64,000 nucleotides of DNA from a bacterium (GCA_017963125.1 JAGCUA010000009.1:62001-126000), one strand, 5' to 3'. Shown: positions 43,307 through 53,334, counted from the stretch's first letter. Program-made: numbers and translations. The notes: generated by a model not told the origin, from the letters alone.

Positions 43307-44315
43307 TTTCGTTTTCCTTTTCGCCGGCGCAGTTTTTCATCATGAAGCGTTTGATTTCGTTTATGTCGGAATATCTTCCCAAAGCGACCATCATCTTTAC
43401 GAGAGTCGCCTCCCTGGTCATGTCGACTGCGCTGATAAGCCCGTAGAAAGCGGCTTTGGATGCAACTTCATAAAGTCTGAGATTGACTTTTCCGATGGGT
43501 GACTGACTGCAGACAGCGATAGGAACGCAGTTTTCTGCTGCATCCTTGAAAAGTTCCTCGAGGCCTGGGTTGTCGCTCGGGATGTTGCCGCTGCCGTAAG
43601 CTTCGATGACGATCCCTCTGACCTTTTTGTTCCTCACCATGACCGAGAATGTCGAGAAGTCGATTCCCGGGAAAAACGGGATTATTACGACCTGTTCCAT
43701 GACTCTCGTGTCGATTTCGAATTTTTCGGCGGGCTTAGGCAGGAAGCGGTGTTTCTTGCTCTCCATGCCGATCCCGAGTTTTATGAGTGTGTTGTAGTTC
43801 GGGCTGTAAAATGCGTCGAAGTCCCACGCGTCTTTCTTTTTTGCTCTGTTTCCTCTGAAAACCGTGTGGTTGAAGAGGATCACGACTTCGTTGAGACCGC
43901 TGTTTATCGCAACTTCCATTGCATCTACAAGGTTCATGAAAGCGTCGCTGCGCCTGTCGATGAGCGGAAGCTGGGCTCCTGTCATGACGACCGGTTTGCC
44001 GAGATTTTTCAGCATGAAAGAGAGTGCCGAAGCAGTGTAGGCCATCGTGTCGGTGCCGTGGATAACGACAAAACCGTCGTATAGATCATAGTTCTCCGCG
44101 ATGTGCTCGGCGATCTTCACCCAGTGCGCAGGTCTGAAAAGCGACGAATCGAGATTGCAGAGCTGGTGCTGCGCTATTTCTGCGTCGAAAAGCGGCTTGA
44201 TTTTATCCGAAATATAGTCAAGCGCATAGTTCCCGGGCGTCAGAAACCCCTGTTCGTTCGATTCCATAACAAAAGTTCCGCCCGTGTGGATTATAAGTAT
44301 TTTTTTCTGTGTCAT
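43296..44315 (-). CDS. ansA: L-asparaginase, type I
   Basis: 339 aa. Two-domain fold with nucleophile Thr in HTGGTFVM (residues 10-17), VVIHGTDTMAYTASAL with the second Thr/Asp pair, GAQLP, and GIVIEAYGSGNIP. Hydrolyses asparagine to aspartate in the cytoplasm (no signal peptide). GGAGGGTGAT precedes the ATG. It is transcribed ahead of era and overlaps it. Confidence 0.92.
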   Translation of the reverse strand: MTQKKILIIHTGGTFVMESNEQGFLTPGNYALDYISDKIKPLFDAEIAQHQLCNLDSSLFRPAHWVKIAEHIAENYDLYDGFVVIHGTDTMAYTASALSFMLKNLGKPVVMTGAQLPLIDRRSDAFMNLVDAMEVAINSGLNEVVILFNHTVFRGNRAKKKDAWDFDAFYSPNYNTLIKLGIGMESKKHRFLPKPAEKFEIDTRVMEQVVIIPFFPGIDFSTFSVMVRNKKVRGIVIEAYGSGNIPSDNPGLEELFKDAAENCVPIAVCSQSPIGKVNLRLYEVASKAAFYGLISAVDMTREATLVKMMVALGRYSDINEIKRFMMKNCAGEKENENVG

Positions 44316-44443
44316 ATCACCCTCCTTTGCCGGAAGGGGAATTTATATGATATTTTTTTTATTGCAATAGTTCGCTCATCAAAATCCTTTTTTTTAAATG
44401 ATTTTTCAATATACTCTCCCGTATTTTGTTTTTAGAGGCTTTC

Positions 44444-45043
44444 ATGGAACAGAAAAAAACGCTTGCACTTTTCGATTTCGATAAAACTATCACCGACAGG
44501 GATTCCTTTCTTCCGTTCATGCTTTTTTCTTTGGGCTATTTGCGGACGATTTGCATCCTGCTTGTTTTTTCACCGGTAGGGATCATCTGTTTTGCCGGCT
44601 TCATACCGCGCAAAAAATTCAAGGAGATGATTTTCAGGCACACGATAAAAGGGTGGACAAAAGAGAAATTTCACGATGTGGCGCTCGATTTTTATCAGAA
44701 AAAAATGAGGAACTGGGTGAAAAAATCGGCTGCCGACGAGATAAAAAAGCATCTTGAAAACGGTGCCGATGTCTCTCTCGTGTCGGCTTCTCCCGAAGAC
44801 TGGCTCTGGCCTTTCACCGAAGAATACGGCATCAACCTCATTGCAACGAGGCTTGAAGTCAAAGACGGCGTCTACACCGGCAGCATCGTCGGCAACAACT
44901 GCCGCAAAGCGGAGAAGGTGAGAAGAGTCAGAGAAGTTTACGACATCGAAAAATATTCCGATATCTATGCCTACGGTGATTCTGCAGGCGATTACGAGAT
45001 GCTCAAGATCTCAAACCACCCGCATTTCAGATATTTCAGTTAG
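44444..45043 (+). CDS. HAD-superfamily phosphatase (HAD-IB)
   Basis: 199 aa. DFDKTITDRDSF (nucleophile Asp in DFDKT), Ser in LVSASPEDW, Lys in KAEKV and YGDSAGDYEML (final Asp pair) mark the four HAD motifs, with a cap domain after motif I. Residues about 24-52 include a hydrophobic stretch (LFSLGYLRTICILLVFSPVG). Members include phosphoserine phosphatase-like and lipid phosphatases; the substrate is not clear. The ATG at 44444 follows AGAGG. Its stop and that of the convergent gene overlap by 4 bp (TTAG). Confidence 0.83.
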   Translation: MEQKKTLALFDFDKTITDRDSFLPFMLFSLGYLRTICILLVFSPVGIICFAGFIPRKKFKEMIFRHTIKGWTKEKFHDVALDFYQKKMRNWVKKSAADEIKKHLENGADVSLVSASPEDWLWPFTEEYGINLIATRLEVKDGVYTGSIVGNNCRKAEKVRRVREVYDIEKYSDIYAYGDSAGDYEMLKISNHPHFRYFS

Positions 45044-46701
45044 ATTTTTTTCCTGATTTCTTCAGCGATCTTTCTTGTCATTTCGACAGGATGGTAGTTC
45101 GCGAAAATTCCTGAAACTTTGAGTGCATTAGCTGCGATAGTGGTGTTTTTGTCGACCGAATACTGCGAAAAGAAGTAAAAGGGGATTTCGGAAATCTCTT
45201 TTTTGTGCTTGATCGCGGCAAGGAGACGCAGCGGTGTGATTGCCGTGTCTGTCATGTCGATGTCGCAGAGGATGAATCCGAGGTGATCCTTTTCTTCCTT
45301 GATTATCTGAGCTGCTTTTTCTATGGTTTTTGCTTTAGTGACTTCGATGTTTACGCGGCTGAATTTGTCTGCTATGTCGTCAAGGTCGAATTTTTTTTGC
45401 GAAATGACGATAGCTGTGACCTTTTTCAGCGAAGAATCTGTTTCAGATATCTGCTCCGTCTGTTCAAGTGCTTTTATCAGTCTGTCGCTGAAGAACATCA
45501 TGTCTTTGAGCTGCTGCAGAGCATCTTTCGGTGAAATCCCAGATATTCTCGTCATGAAATCGTAAGTGTTTGCGAGAAGCAGGATAAGCGAGCCGACCGG
45601 AATTTCATTCAGTTTGAGACCGCGCGGAAAGCCTTGTCCGTTGTATGTTTCATACATATTTTCAAGGCAGTTCAGTGCAAGTTTGGAAAGCTGGACGTCT
45701 GCGAAAAGTTTCGTCGCGATCTGAGAATAGCTCTTCATTTTGTCGGTATTTGTCTGATTTTTGATGTCGAGAGCCGTAAAATGGATCTTTTTGCCGACAT
45801 CGTGAAGGTATGCTGCGATCGTGAGGTCGTAAATCTCGACTTCCGAGAGATGGATCGCTTCACCGATCTCTTTGCAGAGAATCGCGACTCTCTGTGAGTG
45901 TGCGAAGTAAGCGTCTCCGTGAGCGGCAACATCGAGAAGATTCGAGAATATGCGGAGAAGTTCGATCAGCTGGTTGCCCTGTTCGCGGACCCAGCTCGGC
46001 ATATTGCTCATCATCGAAGTGGTTACCGCGGTAACGTCCACTTTATTCTCCGAAAGTTCGGCCTTGTTCACTATCATCGAGAAAGTCTCGCGCCCTTCCT
46101 GACGGAGTTTGTCTTCGTCCATCGTGGCGATATCCTGGATCCTGTTCGCTATCTCGACATCATTAGGATTGTCGAGCGAAATAATATTTTCGTTTGCGAA
46201 CATATTGTGGTTCACCGAAACGGAATTCCTGACAAGTCTGTCAAAAGCATTGATGTCGTTGTTGTACTGCTTCATAATGAGAGCTTTTATCACGTTGGAA
46301 GTCGCAACGACGGGAATGACTGACTGAACTCCGTTGAGGAGGATCTTCAGTTCGTCAAAAAGGACGATGTTCTGCGGTTCGTAGGTGAGAAGCGTGAGAC
46401 GGTAGTTGTTTATGCTGTATTTCAGCGGGAAGATCGTTTTGTCCATCGCCATTTTGAAAGGAATGACGTCAGACGGGTTCATCACCGCCATTTTTTCAAG
46501 TTTTTCGCTGGTGATATACTGAACGTTAAACTGTTTTGAAAGGTATTGCAAAAGTTCCATTTCCGGTATGTTGCCGAGTTTGAGAAGAATTTCACCGAGA
46601 TATGTCGGGTGAGTTTTCTGGAAAGAGAGGGCTGCCGCAAGGTCAGCATCCGAAATAAGTCCCTTCTCTAAAAAATATTCTCCGACTTTTATTCCAGCCA
46701 T
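45040..46701 (-). CDS. Fusion of T2SSE_N/MshEN-like domain, HD-GYP domain and receiver-like domain
   Basis: 553 aa, soluble. Residues about 1-140 resemble the GspE N-terminal (MshEN) region (GEYFLEKGLISDADLAAALSF, LGEILLKLGNI), which can bind c-di-GMP. An HD domain follows, with His300-Asp301 (YLHDVGKK) and a GYP loop altered to NGQGFPRG (about 354-361); the HHE motif before it reads LEN, so catalysis may be reduced. The end (about 440-553) looks like a receiver: LCDIDM gives a possible Asp, but the conserved Lys is replaced in ANYHPVE. The start follows AGGAGT. No T2SS or pilus gene is next to it. Confidence 0.78.
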   Translation of the reverse strand: MAGIKVGEYFLEKGLISDADLAAALSFQKTHPTYLGEILLKLGNIPEMELLQYLSKQFNVQYITSEKLEKMAVMNPSDVIPFKMAMDKTIFPLKYSINNYRLTLLTYEPQNIVLFDELKILLNGVQSVIPVVATSNVIKALIMKQYNNDINAFDRLVRNSVSVNHNMFANENIISLDNPNDVEIANRIQDIATMDEDKLRQEGRETFSMIVNKAELSENKVDVTAVTTSMMSNMPSWVREQGNQLIELLRIFSNLLDVAAHGDAYFAHSQRVAILCKEIGEAIHLSEVEIYDLTIAAYLHDVGKKIHFTALDIKNQTNTDKMKSYSQIATKLFADVQLSKLALNCLENMYETYNGQGFPRGLKLNEIPVGSLILLLANTYDFMTRISGISPKDALQQLKDMMFFSDRLIKALEQTEQISETDSSLKKVTAIVISQKKFDLDDIADKFSRVNIEVTKAKTIEKAAQIIKEEKDHLGFILCDIDMTDTAITPLRLLAAIKHKKEISEIPFYFFSQYSVDKNTTIAANALKVSGIFANYHPVEMTRKIAEEIRKKI

Positions 46702-46782
46702 AATTAAAACTCCTGTAAAAAACTACTTCAAAAAAAGACTCAATATTATAGTAAGAAAAAAAATAAAATCAAGTAAATCGTT

Positions 46783-47700
46783 TTACTTATTCTCGAGAAA
46801 TTTTACAGCCGCTTCATGCAGTTCCAGAATCACTTCATCTTTGCCCGAACAGATAAGCAGTTTGTCTGTCCCGCTTCTGAAAAAAAGCTCGTTTTTTTCT
46901 TTCGCCGTGAATCTGTCGAGAGCGTGCATTTCTATGTCATCGGTCATTGAAATGCCTGAAAAACCGATGTCTTTGCGGAGTATTTTGTCCCATTCGGGAG
47001 AAAGTGAAGCGGGGAGATTGCTGATTTCAGGCAGAAGAAGGTGGGCTTTCATCACAAAGCCTGCTGCGTTTGCAAGTCTGCGGTACGGAACGAGATCTTC
47101 GTCGTAAAGTTCTTCAAACGGTTTGTTTATGAGCGGCAGCTCAGAGTGCGAATCGATGACGGTTGTTCCGTGTCCGGGAAAGTGCTTTATCACCGGAAAA
47201 ACGCCTGCTTCCTGCATTTTTTTTATGTATATCGCTGCAAATCCTGCAACTGTTTCGGGATCTTCGCCGAAAGACCTGTCTCCGACGATAGAGTTGTCTT
47301 CTCCGCTTCTCAGATCGACATTCGGAGCCATATTCATGTTTATTCCGATTTCGTTCAGTTTCTGAGCTAAAATCCCGATTTTTTCCGCGGCAGTTTCTTT
47401 GCCATAAGTTACGAGTTCTTTCATCGAAGGAAGCGAATAATAGTCTTTCGGCAGTCTGCGGACTCTGCCTCCCTCTTCGTCAATCGAATGAAACTCGATC
47501 GATTCAAAGCATTTCGTAGATTTGATGAGGCTCTGCAGTGATTCGCAGCTTTCGACATTCCTTTTGAAATAGATGATCCCGCACGGAGAGACTTCGCGCA
47601 GCATCGATATTTCACTTTTTGTGAGCGAAATTCCGGAAAGAGAGACGAAAAGCCGTTCTCCGGCTTCCTTTTTCAGCCTTTCAAGTTTGGGTGACGTCAT
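46783..47700 (-). CDS. nagZ: Beta-N-acetylhexosaminidase (GH3)
   Basis: 305 aa, slightly shorter than NagZ (about 340). VIKHFPGHGTTVIDSH holds the KH(F/S)PGHG motif with the catalytic His, and GISMTDDIEMHA the nucleophile Asp. Cleaves GlcNAc from muropeptides in the cytoplasm for cell-wall recycling. The ATG at 47700 is chosen, with GGAGAAA before it; longer forms lack a site. No signal peptide. Divergent from comM. Confidence 0.9.
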   Translation of the reverse strand: MTSPKLERLKKEAGERLFVSLSGISLTKSEISMLREVSPCGIIYFKRNVESCESLQSLIKSTKCFESIEFHSIDEEGGRVRRLPKDYYSLPSMKELVTYGKETAAEKIGILAQKLNEIGINMNMAPNVDLRSGEDNSIVGDRSFGEDPETVAGFAAIYIKKMQEAGVFPVIKHFPGHGTTVIDSHSELPLINKPFEELYDEDLVPYRRLANAAGFVMKAHLLLPEISNLPASLSPEWDKILRKDIGFSGISMTDDIEMHALDRFTAKEKNELFFRSGTDKLLICSGKDEVILELHEAAVKFLENK

Positions 47701-47808
47701 TTTTTTCTCCTCAAAAACAAGATTTCCGCAGAAATATAGCGAAAGGATTTTTTTATGCAAATTTTGCAGAAAAAATATGCTTTTGTCAGGTTAAAATTTA
47801 TTTTAAAT

Positions 47809-47836
47809 TTGACAATTTCTGAAAGTTGCGTAGTCT
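47809..47836 (+). promoter_or_regulatory. Promoter before comM
   Basis: TTGACA (47809-47814), 16-bp spacer, TAGTCT (47831-47836), 36 bp before the ATG. Confidence 0.5.
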
Positions 47837-47872
47837 AATGTTTGTTTTTGTGTTTGAGTCGGAGTGAGAAAT

Positions 47873-49399
47873 ATGTTTACGATATTGAAAAGCGGTTCGG
47901 TTTCCGGCATAGACGGCAACGTGATCGACGTCGAAGTCGATATTTCAAAGGGTATGCCTGCATTTTCGATCGTCGGGCTGCTGGACAACGCGGTCAAGGA
48001 GTCGAAAGAGCGCGTGAGAACGGCGATAATCAACAGCGGACACCTCTTCCCGCAGAACAGGATCACGATAAACCTTGCTCCCGCAGGCATCAGAAAAGAG
48101 GGCGCTGGTTTCGATCTTCCGATAGCGACTGCGATAATCGCCTCGATTTACAGCATGGAAACCGAAAAGATCGATGGTTTTATGATAGTCGGAGAGCTTG
48201 CTCTGAACGGTGAAATAAAACCGGTGACAGGCGTGCTGAGCCTCGCGATAACTGCTAAGGAATGCGGTCTCAAGGGGATAATTGTGCCTGATGAAAACGG
48301 AGGGGAGGCAGCCGCGATAACCGAAATCAACGTCGTTACGGTGAAAAATCTCGATGATATTTTTTATCTTCTGAAAGATGGGCCGAAGGAGTTCTATCAT
48401 TCCGAACCTAAAACCGAAGAAAAAAAATATATTGTTGATTTTGCCGAAGTGAGAGGTCATGAGCAGGCGAAAAGGGCGATAGAAATCGCTGCTGCCGGCG
48501 GTCACAACATTCTTATGGTTGGGTCTCCTGGAAGCGGAAAAACGATGCTTGCAAGGCGTATTCCGACGATCCTTCCCGAACTTGAGCGCGAAGAGAGTAT
48601 AGAAACTACGAAGATATTCAGCGTTTCAAACCTTATACAGGGTAACGGTCTCATAAACGAGCGTCCTTTCCGTTCGCCGCATTCGTCATGCTCTCATATC
48701 GCCCTTGTCGGGGGCGGAAATCCGCCGAAACCAGGAGAGGTGAGTCTTGCTCACAACGGAGTCCTGTTTCTCGACGAGCTTCCGGAGTTCAGCCGTAACG
48801 CACTCGAAGTGCTGCGTCAGCCGATGGAGGACGGCGATGTTTCGATATCCCGGGCGACTCACACGATCAGATATCCTGCCAATTTCATGCTCGTAGCATC
48901 AATGAATCCCTGTCCGTGCGGTTATCTTTTCGACAAAAAGAAGCCGTGCGTCTGCTCGACTCAGGCGGTGCAGAGGTATCAGCAGAAGATTTCAGGTCCT
49001 CTGCTTGACAGGATAGATATTTCGATCGTCGTCAATTCGGTCTCTTTCGACGATTTGAGGAGCCGCGGCACGGGGGAAACGAGTGCTCAGATCAGATCAA
49101 GAGTCGAAAAGGCGAGGGCTGTGCAGCGCGAACGATTCAAAGATTCGCCGTTTTTCACGAATTCCAAGATGCAGGCTTCAGATATCGACAAATTCTGCCG
49201 TCTTGACGAAGCGGCAGAACTTCTTCTGAAAAACGCAATGGAAAAACTCGGTATTTCTACACGCGGATATTCAAGGATCCTGAAAGTTGCGCGGACTATC
49301 GCCGATATCGACGGAAAGGAGCAGATAGAATGCGGACACATAGCCGAAGCGATACAGTATTACAACCGGTCGATGTTCAACGAAAGCAGGAATATTTGA
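47873..49399 (+). CDS. comM: ComM/YifB-family AAA+ ATPase
   Basis: 508 aa. N-terminal Lon-like (ChlI) domain (about 20-145, PAFSIVGLLDNAVKESKERVR), Walker A GSPGSGKTML (about 222), FLDELPEF as Walker B, and the C-terminal Mg-chelatase helical domain. A CPCGY..KPCVCS Cys cluster follows the AAA core, as in the family. ComM is a branch-migration helicase aiding integration of transformed DNA; comF is also in the window at 58882. The ATG at 47873 is chosen with GGAG 8 nt before it; a GTG at 47864 overlaps that site. Confidence 0.9.
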   Translation: MFTILKSGSVSGIDGNVIDVEVDISKGMPAFSIVGLLDNAVKESKERVRTAIINSGHLFPQNRITINLAPAGIRKEGAGFDLPIATAIIASIYSMETEKIDGFMIVGELALNGEIKPVTGVLSLAITAKECGLKGIIVPDENGGEAAAITEINVVTVKNLDDIFYLLKDGPKEFYHSEPKTEEKKYIVDFAEVRGHEQAKRAIEIAAAGGHNILMVGSPGSGKTMLARRIPTILPELEREESIETTKIFSVSNLIQGNGLINERPFRSPHSSCSHIALVGGGNPPKPGEVSLAHNGVLFLDELPEFSRNALEVLRQPMEDGDVSISRATHTIRYPANFMLVASMNPCPCGYLFDKKKPCVCSTQAVQRYQQKISGPLLDRIDISIVVNSVSFDDLRSRGTGETSAQIRSRVEKARAVQRERFKDSPFFTNSKMQASDIDKFCRLDEAAELLLKNAMEKLGISTRGYSRILKVARTIADIDGKEQIECGHIAEAIQYYNRSMFNESRNI

Positions 49400-49424
49400 G
49401 CTTCAAATAAATGAGCGATAAAGA

Positions 49425-49452
49425 TTGACTTATTGAAAGCGGTGCTTATTTA
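49425..49452 (+). promoter_or_regulatory. Promoter before lon
   Basis: TTGACT (49425-49430), 16-bp spacer, TATTTA (49447-49452), 32 bp before the ATG. Confidence 0.5.
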
Positions 49453-49484
49453 CTTCCTCGTTTTATTGTGCCAGCGAGGTGAAA

Positions 49485-51860
49485 ATGAGTTCTGAAAATT
49501 TTATGATGACTGAAATTCCGGCGACTTTGCCCGTTTTCGTGATCAAGGAAGGTGTACTTTTTCCGTTCATGCTGATGGGGATCGCGGCTCCGAACGAGAA
49601 GATTTTCGCGAATCTGCTGCGTGCGGCGGAATCGACAGGAAACTACATCGTGGTTGTTGCCGAAAAGCATCACGGTGAAGACAAAAGTCTGTTTCCGAGA
49701 ATTGTAAGTATGGAAAATATTTATTCAATCGGAACGGTTGCTGCGGTTGTAAGAGAAAATGCCGAAGGTAACGGGCGCGGCAATATTCTGTTGAAAGGTT
49801 TGAAGAAAGTTTCGATAAAAGGGGTACTTTTCAATCCTGTTTTTGACATGAGTTTCGCGAGAGTCGAGGTCGTTGAAGAAAATAACTTCCTCGAGGCGAA
49901 AGATGAGCAGCTTCTCCGCACAGCAGTTATTGATACGCGGGAACTTTTCAACGCGATAGGAACGCTTAACGCGTTTCCTCCTACAGTTCTTAAGGATTTT
50001 AAAAACATCAGCGATCCTGCAAGGTTAGCTGAGTTTGTTGCTTCCAATTTCATTCGGAATACCGAAGAACTTCAGAAGGTTCTCGAAGAAAATTCGCCGC
50101 TTAAAAAGCTCAGTATGGTTCATAAAGCACTTGAAGACGCGCTTGCTTTCATGCAGGTGAAAAACGACATAAAGCGCAAGACGATGGAACGGCTCGACAA
50201 AGGGCAGAAAGATATGATCCTGCGCGAGCAGATAAAGCAGATCCAGAACGAACTCGGTGAAGGTGATCCTTTTTCCGCAAGTATCAGAGATTACGAGAAA
50301 AAACTTGAAGAAGGGCTGCTTCCCGAACAGGCTGTTCCTGAAGTTAAAAAACAGATCGAGCGCCTGAAAAGCATGAGTCCTTTTTCGCAGGATTCTTCAA
50401 TGCTTTCTTCATGGATCGACTCTGTTTTCGATCTGCCCTGGAAAATTTCGACCGAGGACAACAAGGATATAAACGAGGCAGAAAAAGTCCTGCGCGAAGA
50501 CCACTACGGGCTCGAGGACATCAAAGAACGGATCCTGGAATTTCTCGCAGTACGTCAGATAAAAGGCGACCAGAATTCGAAATCTCCGATCCTCTGCTTC
50601 GTTGGGCCTCCCGGAGTCGGCAAAACTTCTCTCGGAAAGTCTATTGCGCGTGCTTTGCATCGTAAATTTTACCGTATGAGTCTCGGAGGACTGCATGACG
50701 AGGCAGAGATCCGCGGTCACAGACGGACTTACGTCGGCGCGATGCAGGGAAAGATTTTGAAAGGACTCACGAACTGCAAGTCGAATAACCCTGTTTTCAT
50801 GCTCGATGAGATCGACAAACTCGGCAAGGATTTCCGCGGCGATCCTTCGTCTGCGCTCCTTGAAGTGCTTGATCCCGAGCAGAATTTCTCGTTTTTGGAT
50901 AACTATATCGGCCTTCCGTTCGACCTCAGCAAAGTCTTTTTCATTGCGACTGCGAACTGGGAAGACACCATTCCGGAACCGCTCAAAGACAGGATGGAAG
51001 TGATCAGACTTTCTGGTTATACCGACTTGGAACGCATTGAAATCGCTAAGAAATATCTGATCCCGCGTCAGCTTGAAAACAACGGTCTTTCCCCGAAAGA
51101 GATCCAGTTCACGAAAGAGGCGCTCCTTTTTATGTCGAGAAGATACACCCGTGAAGCGGGAGTCAGAAACCTTGAAAGGTGCATCGGCTCGATCTGCCGC
51201 AAAACCGTCACTCTCAAAGTGCAGAAAAAGGATTTTGCGAAGAAGATCACACCGAAAGTAGTAGAACAGTATCTCAAACTTCCGCCGTTTTCGGAACACG
51301 ATTTCGACGAGGAAAAGAGAGTAGGAGTCATCACCGGACTTGCATGGACGCAGTACGGCGGCGCGACACTCAAAATCGAAGCGAACTCGATGAAAGGAAG
51401 CGGAAACCTCCTTCTCACCGGAAAACTTGGCGAAGTCATGCAGGAATCAGCTCGCATCGCACTTTCATTCATCCGCAGCAACGCGGCTAAATTCGGGCTC
51501 GGCGGCGATTTCACGATAAGCGACAAGGATATCCACATCCACTTCCCGGCAGGAGCGACACCGAAAGACGGCCCGAGTGCCGGGATCGCGATAACTTCGG
51601 CTCTTCTCAGCCTGTTTTTAGGCAAGGCGATCGATTCAAAAATCGCAATGACAGGAGAGATCAGCCTCACCGGCGAGGTCCTTCCTATCGGCGGCCTCAA
51701 AGAAAAACTTCTCGCCGCGAAACGCAACGAAGTTACCAAAGTCCTGATCCCGGAGCAGAACCGCGCCCTTTACGGCAGCATCGAAGACGAGATAAAATCG
51801 GGGATCGAAGTCGTTTTCGTCAAGGAATACAGCGGCGTTTTCAAAGTTTTGTTCGGGTAG
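49485..51860 (+). CDS. lon: ATP-dependent protease Lon
   Basis: 791 aa. N-terminal substrate-binding domain (about 10-200), coiled coil (about 210-275), AAA+ with Walker A GPPGVGKT (374-381) and FMLDEIDKLGKDF, then the protease domain with PKDGPSAGIAI (catalytic Ser) and the Lys of GLKEKLLAAKR. The ATG at 49485 is chosen with GAGG 5 nt before it; a GTG at 49479 overlaps that site. No CIRCE or other heat-shock operator is seen. It is convergent with the DUF1566 gene, 3 bp away. Confidence 0.96.
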   Translation: MSSENFMMTEIPATLPVFVIKEGVLFPFMLMGIAAPNEKIFANLLRAAESTGNYIVVVAEKHHGEDKSLFPRIVSMENIYSIGTVAAVVRENAEGNGRGNILLKGLKKVSIKGVLFNPVFDMSFARVEVVEENNFLEAKDEQLLRTAVIDTRELFNAIGTLNAFPPTVLKDFKNISDPARLAEFVASNFIRNTEELQKVLEENSPLKKLSMVHKALEDALAFMQVKNDIKRKTMERLDKGQKDMILREQIKQIQNELGEGDPFSASIRDYEKKLEEGLLPEQAVPEVKKQIERLKSMSPFSQDSSMLSSWIDSVFDLPWKISTEDNKDINEAEKVLREDHYGLEDIKERILEFLAVRQIKGDQNSKSPILCFVGPPGVGKTSLGKSIARALHRKFYRMSLGGLHDEAEIRGHRRTYVGAMQGKILKGLTNCKSNNPVFMLDEIDKLGKDFRGDPSSALLEVLDPEQNFSFLDNYIGLPFDLSKVFFIATANWEDTIPEPLKDRMEVIRLSGYTDLERIEIAKKYLIPRQLENNGLSPKEIQFTKEALLFMSRRYTREAGVRNLERCIGSICRKTVTLKVQKKDFAKKITPKVVEQYLKLPPFSEHDFDEEKRVGVITGLAWTQYGGATLKIEANSMKGSGNLLLTGKLGEVMQESARIALSFIRSNAAKFGLGGDFTISDKDIHIHFPAGATPKDGPSAGIAITSALLSLFLGKAIDSKIAMTGEISLTGEVLPIGGLKEKLLAAKRNEVTKVLIPEQNRALYGSIEDEIKSGIEVVFVKEYSGVFKVLFG

Positions 51861-51863
51861 AAC

Positions 51864-53201
51864 TTACTCATGTGAAACGCATTTTTCTCCGTTCCACATT
51901 TCACCTTCAGGACAAGGGTCGGAAGCTACGCAAGTTACGATAGCTTTTTCAGTTTTGTTTATAGTCATTACAAAGTCTGAGCTTATGTTACTGCTTGAGT
52001 TGTAAACACTTGTATAAACAATGGCTTGTGTCGGGTCGCCAGTATATGAAGTCGACGACCAGCACGGAGAGGATTTATATTGATTAAATATGAAGTAAGC
52101 TTCATTTCTGTTGGGTAGTCTCCAATTGGAAATGCCTGCATAAGTCAGATCTTCGCAATATTTTAGAGCGTTTTCCCAGTTGGTTTCTTTTTCAGAACTT
52201 TTCATAAGAAGTTTTTGAGGAAGAAGTGTGTCAATTTTGGACAATGTAATTATGGAAGATTCCTGTTTTTCCGGCAAGTCTCTTACATAACGGAAATATT
52301 CTTTTTTATGAGATTGGGTTACCGAATATGTATTGCTTTCGGTAAGAGCGGTTTTGAAATTTATTCCTTTTACAAACCAGTATTGCTCTGGAATGTAGCG
52401 TTTTACCTTATTTGTAATAAGAGGTCCGTCGTAAAGGTACATATCAGTGTAAAAAAAATCGGAAGGAGTCCCTGGAAAATAAGCCTCGTTTATGGCCGGT
52501 GAAAATGTTACGCTGTCAATTATCGAGTTGTAATCCTGGAAATTTGCCATTCTCCAGTCTGAATATTCTCCCCAAGTTGTATTATATACGCCGTCTTGTC
52601 TTGAGAAAACTTCCTGAATCCATTCAAGACCGGAATTGTTGTCTATAACAGTGTTACCGAATTCGTGATTTTTGATGGTGAAATTCTGCGGAAGGCACAG
52701 TCTTTTTTCAGCATAGTTTGCATCCTGTCCAAAAAAAGGTTCGCCGGCTTTAGGGCAGGGGATCTCTTTTTCATTGTCATAGCATTTTGTCTGACCTGTG
52801 CACGACAAACCTTTAAAAGAGTTTAGGGGTTCACAGGTTCTTTTGTTCGGGAACCAGACATGATTTTCATTGCAAACGCATTCGTAATCACCTTTGCTGC
52901 CTTTTGTCAGGCATTCTCCAGTCGAATTTTCGATATTTTTGCACGGTTCTTCAAGACAGATACCATGAAGATGTTCCACATCATCATCTTCGTCAAAGAT
53001 TTCTGTGTCATAATCAGATTTATTTTCTTCCTCATCCGTGCCGAAGTCCGCATCGGTCGAATCTTCATCGGTATTGGAACCAGGTTCTATTTTTGTGCTG
53101 CTGCCGCCGCAGCCTGAAAAAAGAAAAATCGCCGCTAAAAAGAGAAGAAAAAATGAAAATTTAATGCTGAAAACGGTGGAAAACGGCATGATTTTTGTCA
53201 T
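51864..53201 (-). CDS. Lipoprotein with DUF1566-like (Lcl_C) repeats
   Basis: 445 aa. Lipobox FLFSGC at about residue 31, an acidic Asp/Glu/Ser linker (about 38-75), a Cys-rich EGF-like segment (CLEEPCKNIENSTGECLTKG), then two DUF1566 units: VIDNNSGLEWIQEVF with YSDWRMANFQDY, and NWENALKYCEDL with SNWRLPNRNEAY and CWSSTSY. Probably outer-membrane-bound; the DUF1566 fold resembles C-type-lectin-like domains, so ligand binding is possible. GAAGAGG precedes the ATG. It has a TATAAT-like -10 at about 53237 on the minus strand. Confidence 0.82.
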   Translation of the reverse strand: MTKIMPFSTVFSIKFSFFLLFLAAIFLFSGCGGSSTKIEPGSNTDEDSTDADFGTDEEENKSDYDTEIFDEDDDVEHLHGICLEEPCKNIENSTGECLTKGSKGDYECVCNENHVWFPNKRTCEPLNSFKGLSCTGQTKCYDNEKEIPCPKAGEPFFGQDANYAEKRLCLPQNFTIKNHEFGNTVIDNNSGLEWIQEVFSRQDGVYNTTWGEYSDWRMANFQDYNSIIDSVTFSPAINEAYFPGTPSDFFYTDMYLYDGPLITNKVKRYIPEQYWFVKGINFKTALTESNTYSVTQSHKKEYFRYVRDLPEKQESSIITLSKIDTLLPQKLLMKSSEKETNWENALKYCEDLTYAGISNWRLPNRNEAYFIFNQYKSSPCWSSTSYTGDPTQAIVYTSVYNSSSNISSDFVMTINKTEKAIVTCVASDPCPEGEMWNGEKCVSHE

Positions 53202-53270
53202 TTTAAACCTCTTCGATTCACAAAAAACAGAATATTATATTTAAAATTAAAATTTTGGGAAATAAACCGA

Positions 53271-53298
53271 TTGACAAGTTTAATTCTTTTACTATATA
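53271..53298 (+). promoter_or_regulatory. Promoter of the panD-to-TSCPD operon
   Basis: TTGACA (53271-53276), 16-bp spacer, TATATA (53293-53298), 37 bp before panD. Confidence 0.6.
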
Positions 53299-53334
53299 TA
53301 CACCCGTTTTTTGCTGTGTATGTTTGAGGGTGCA

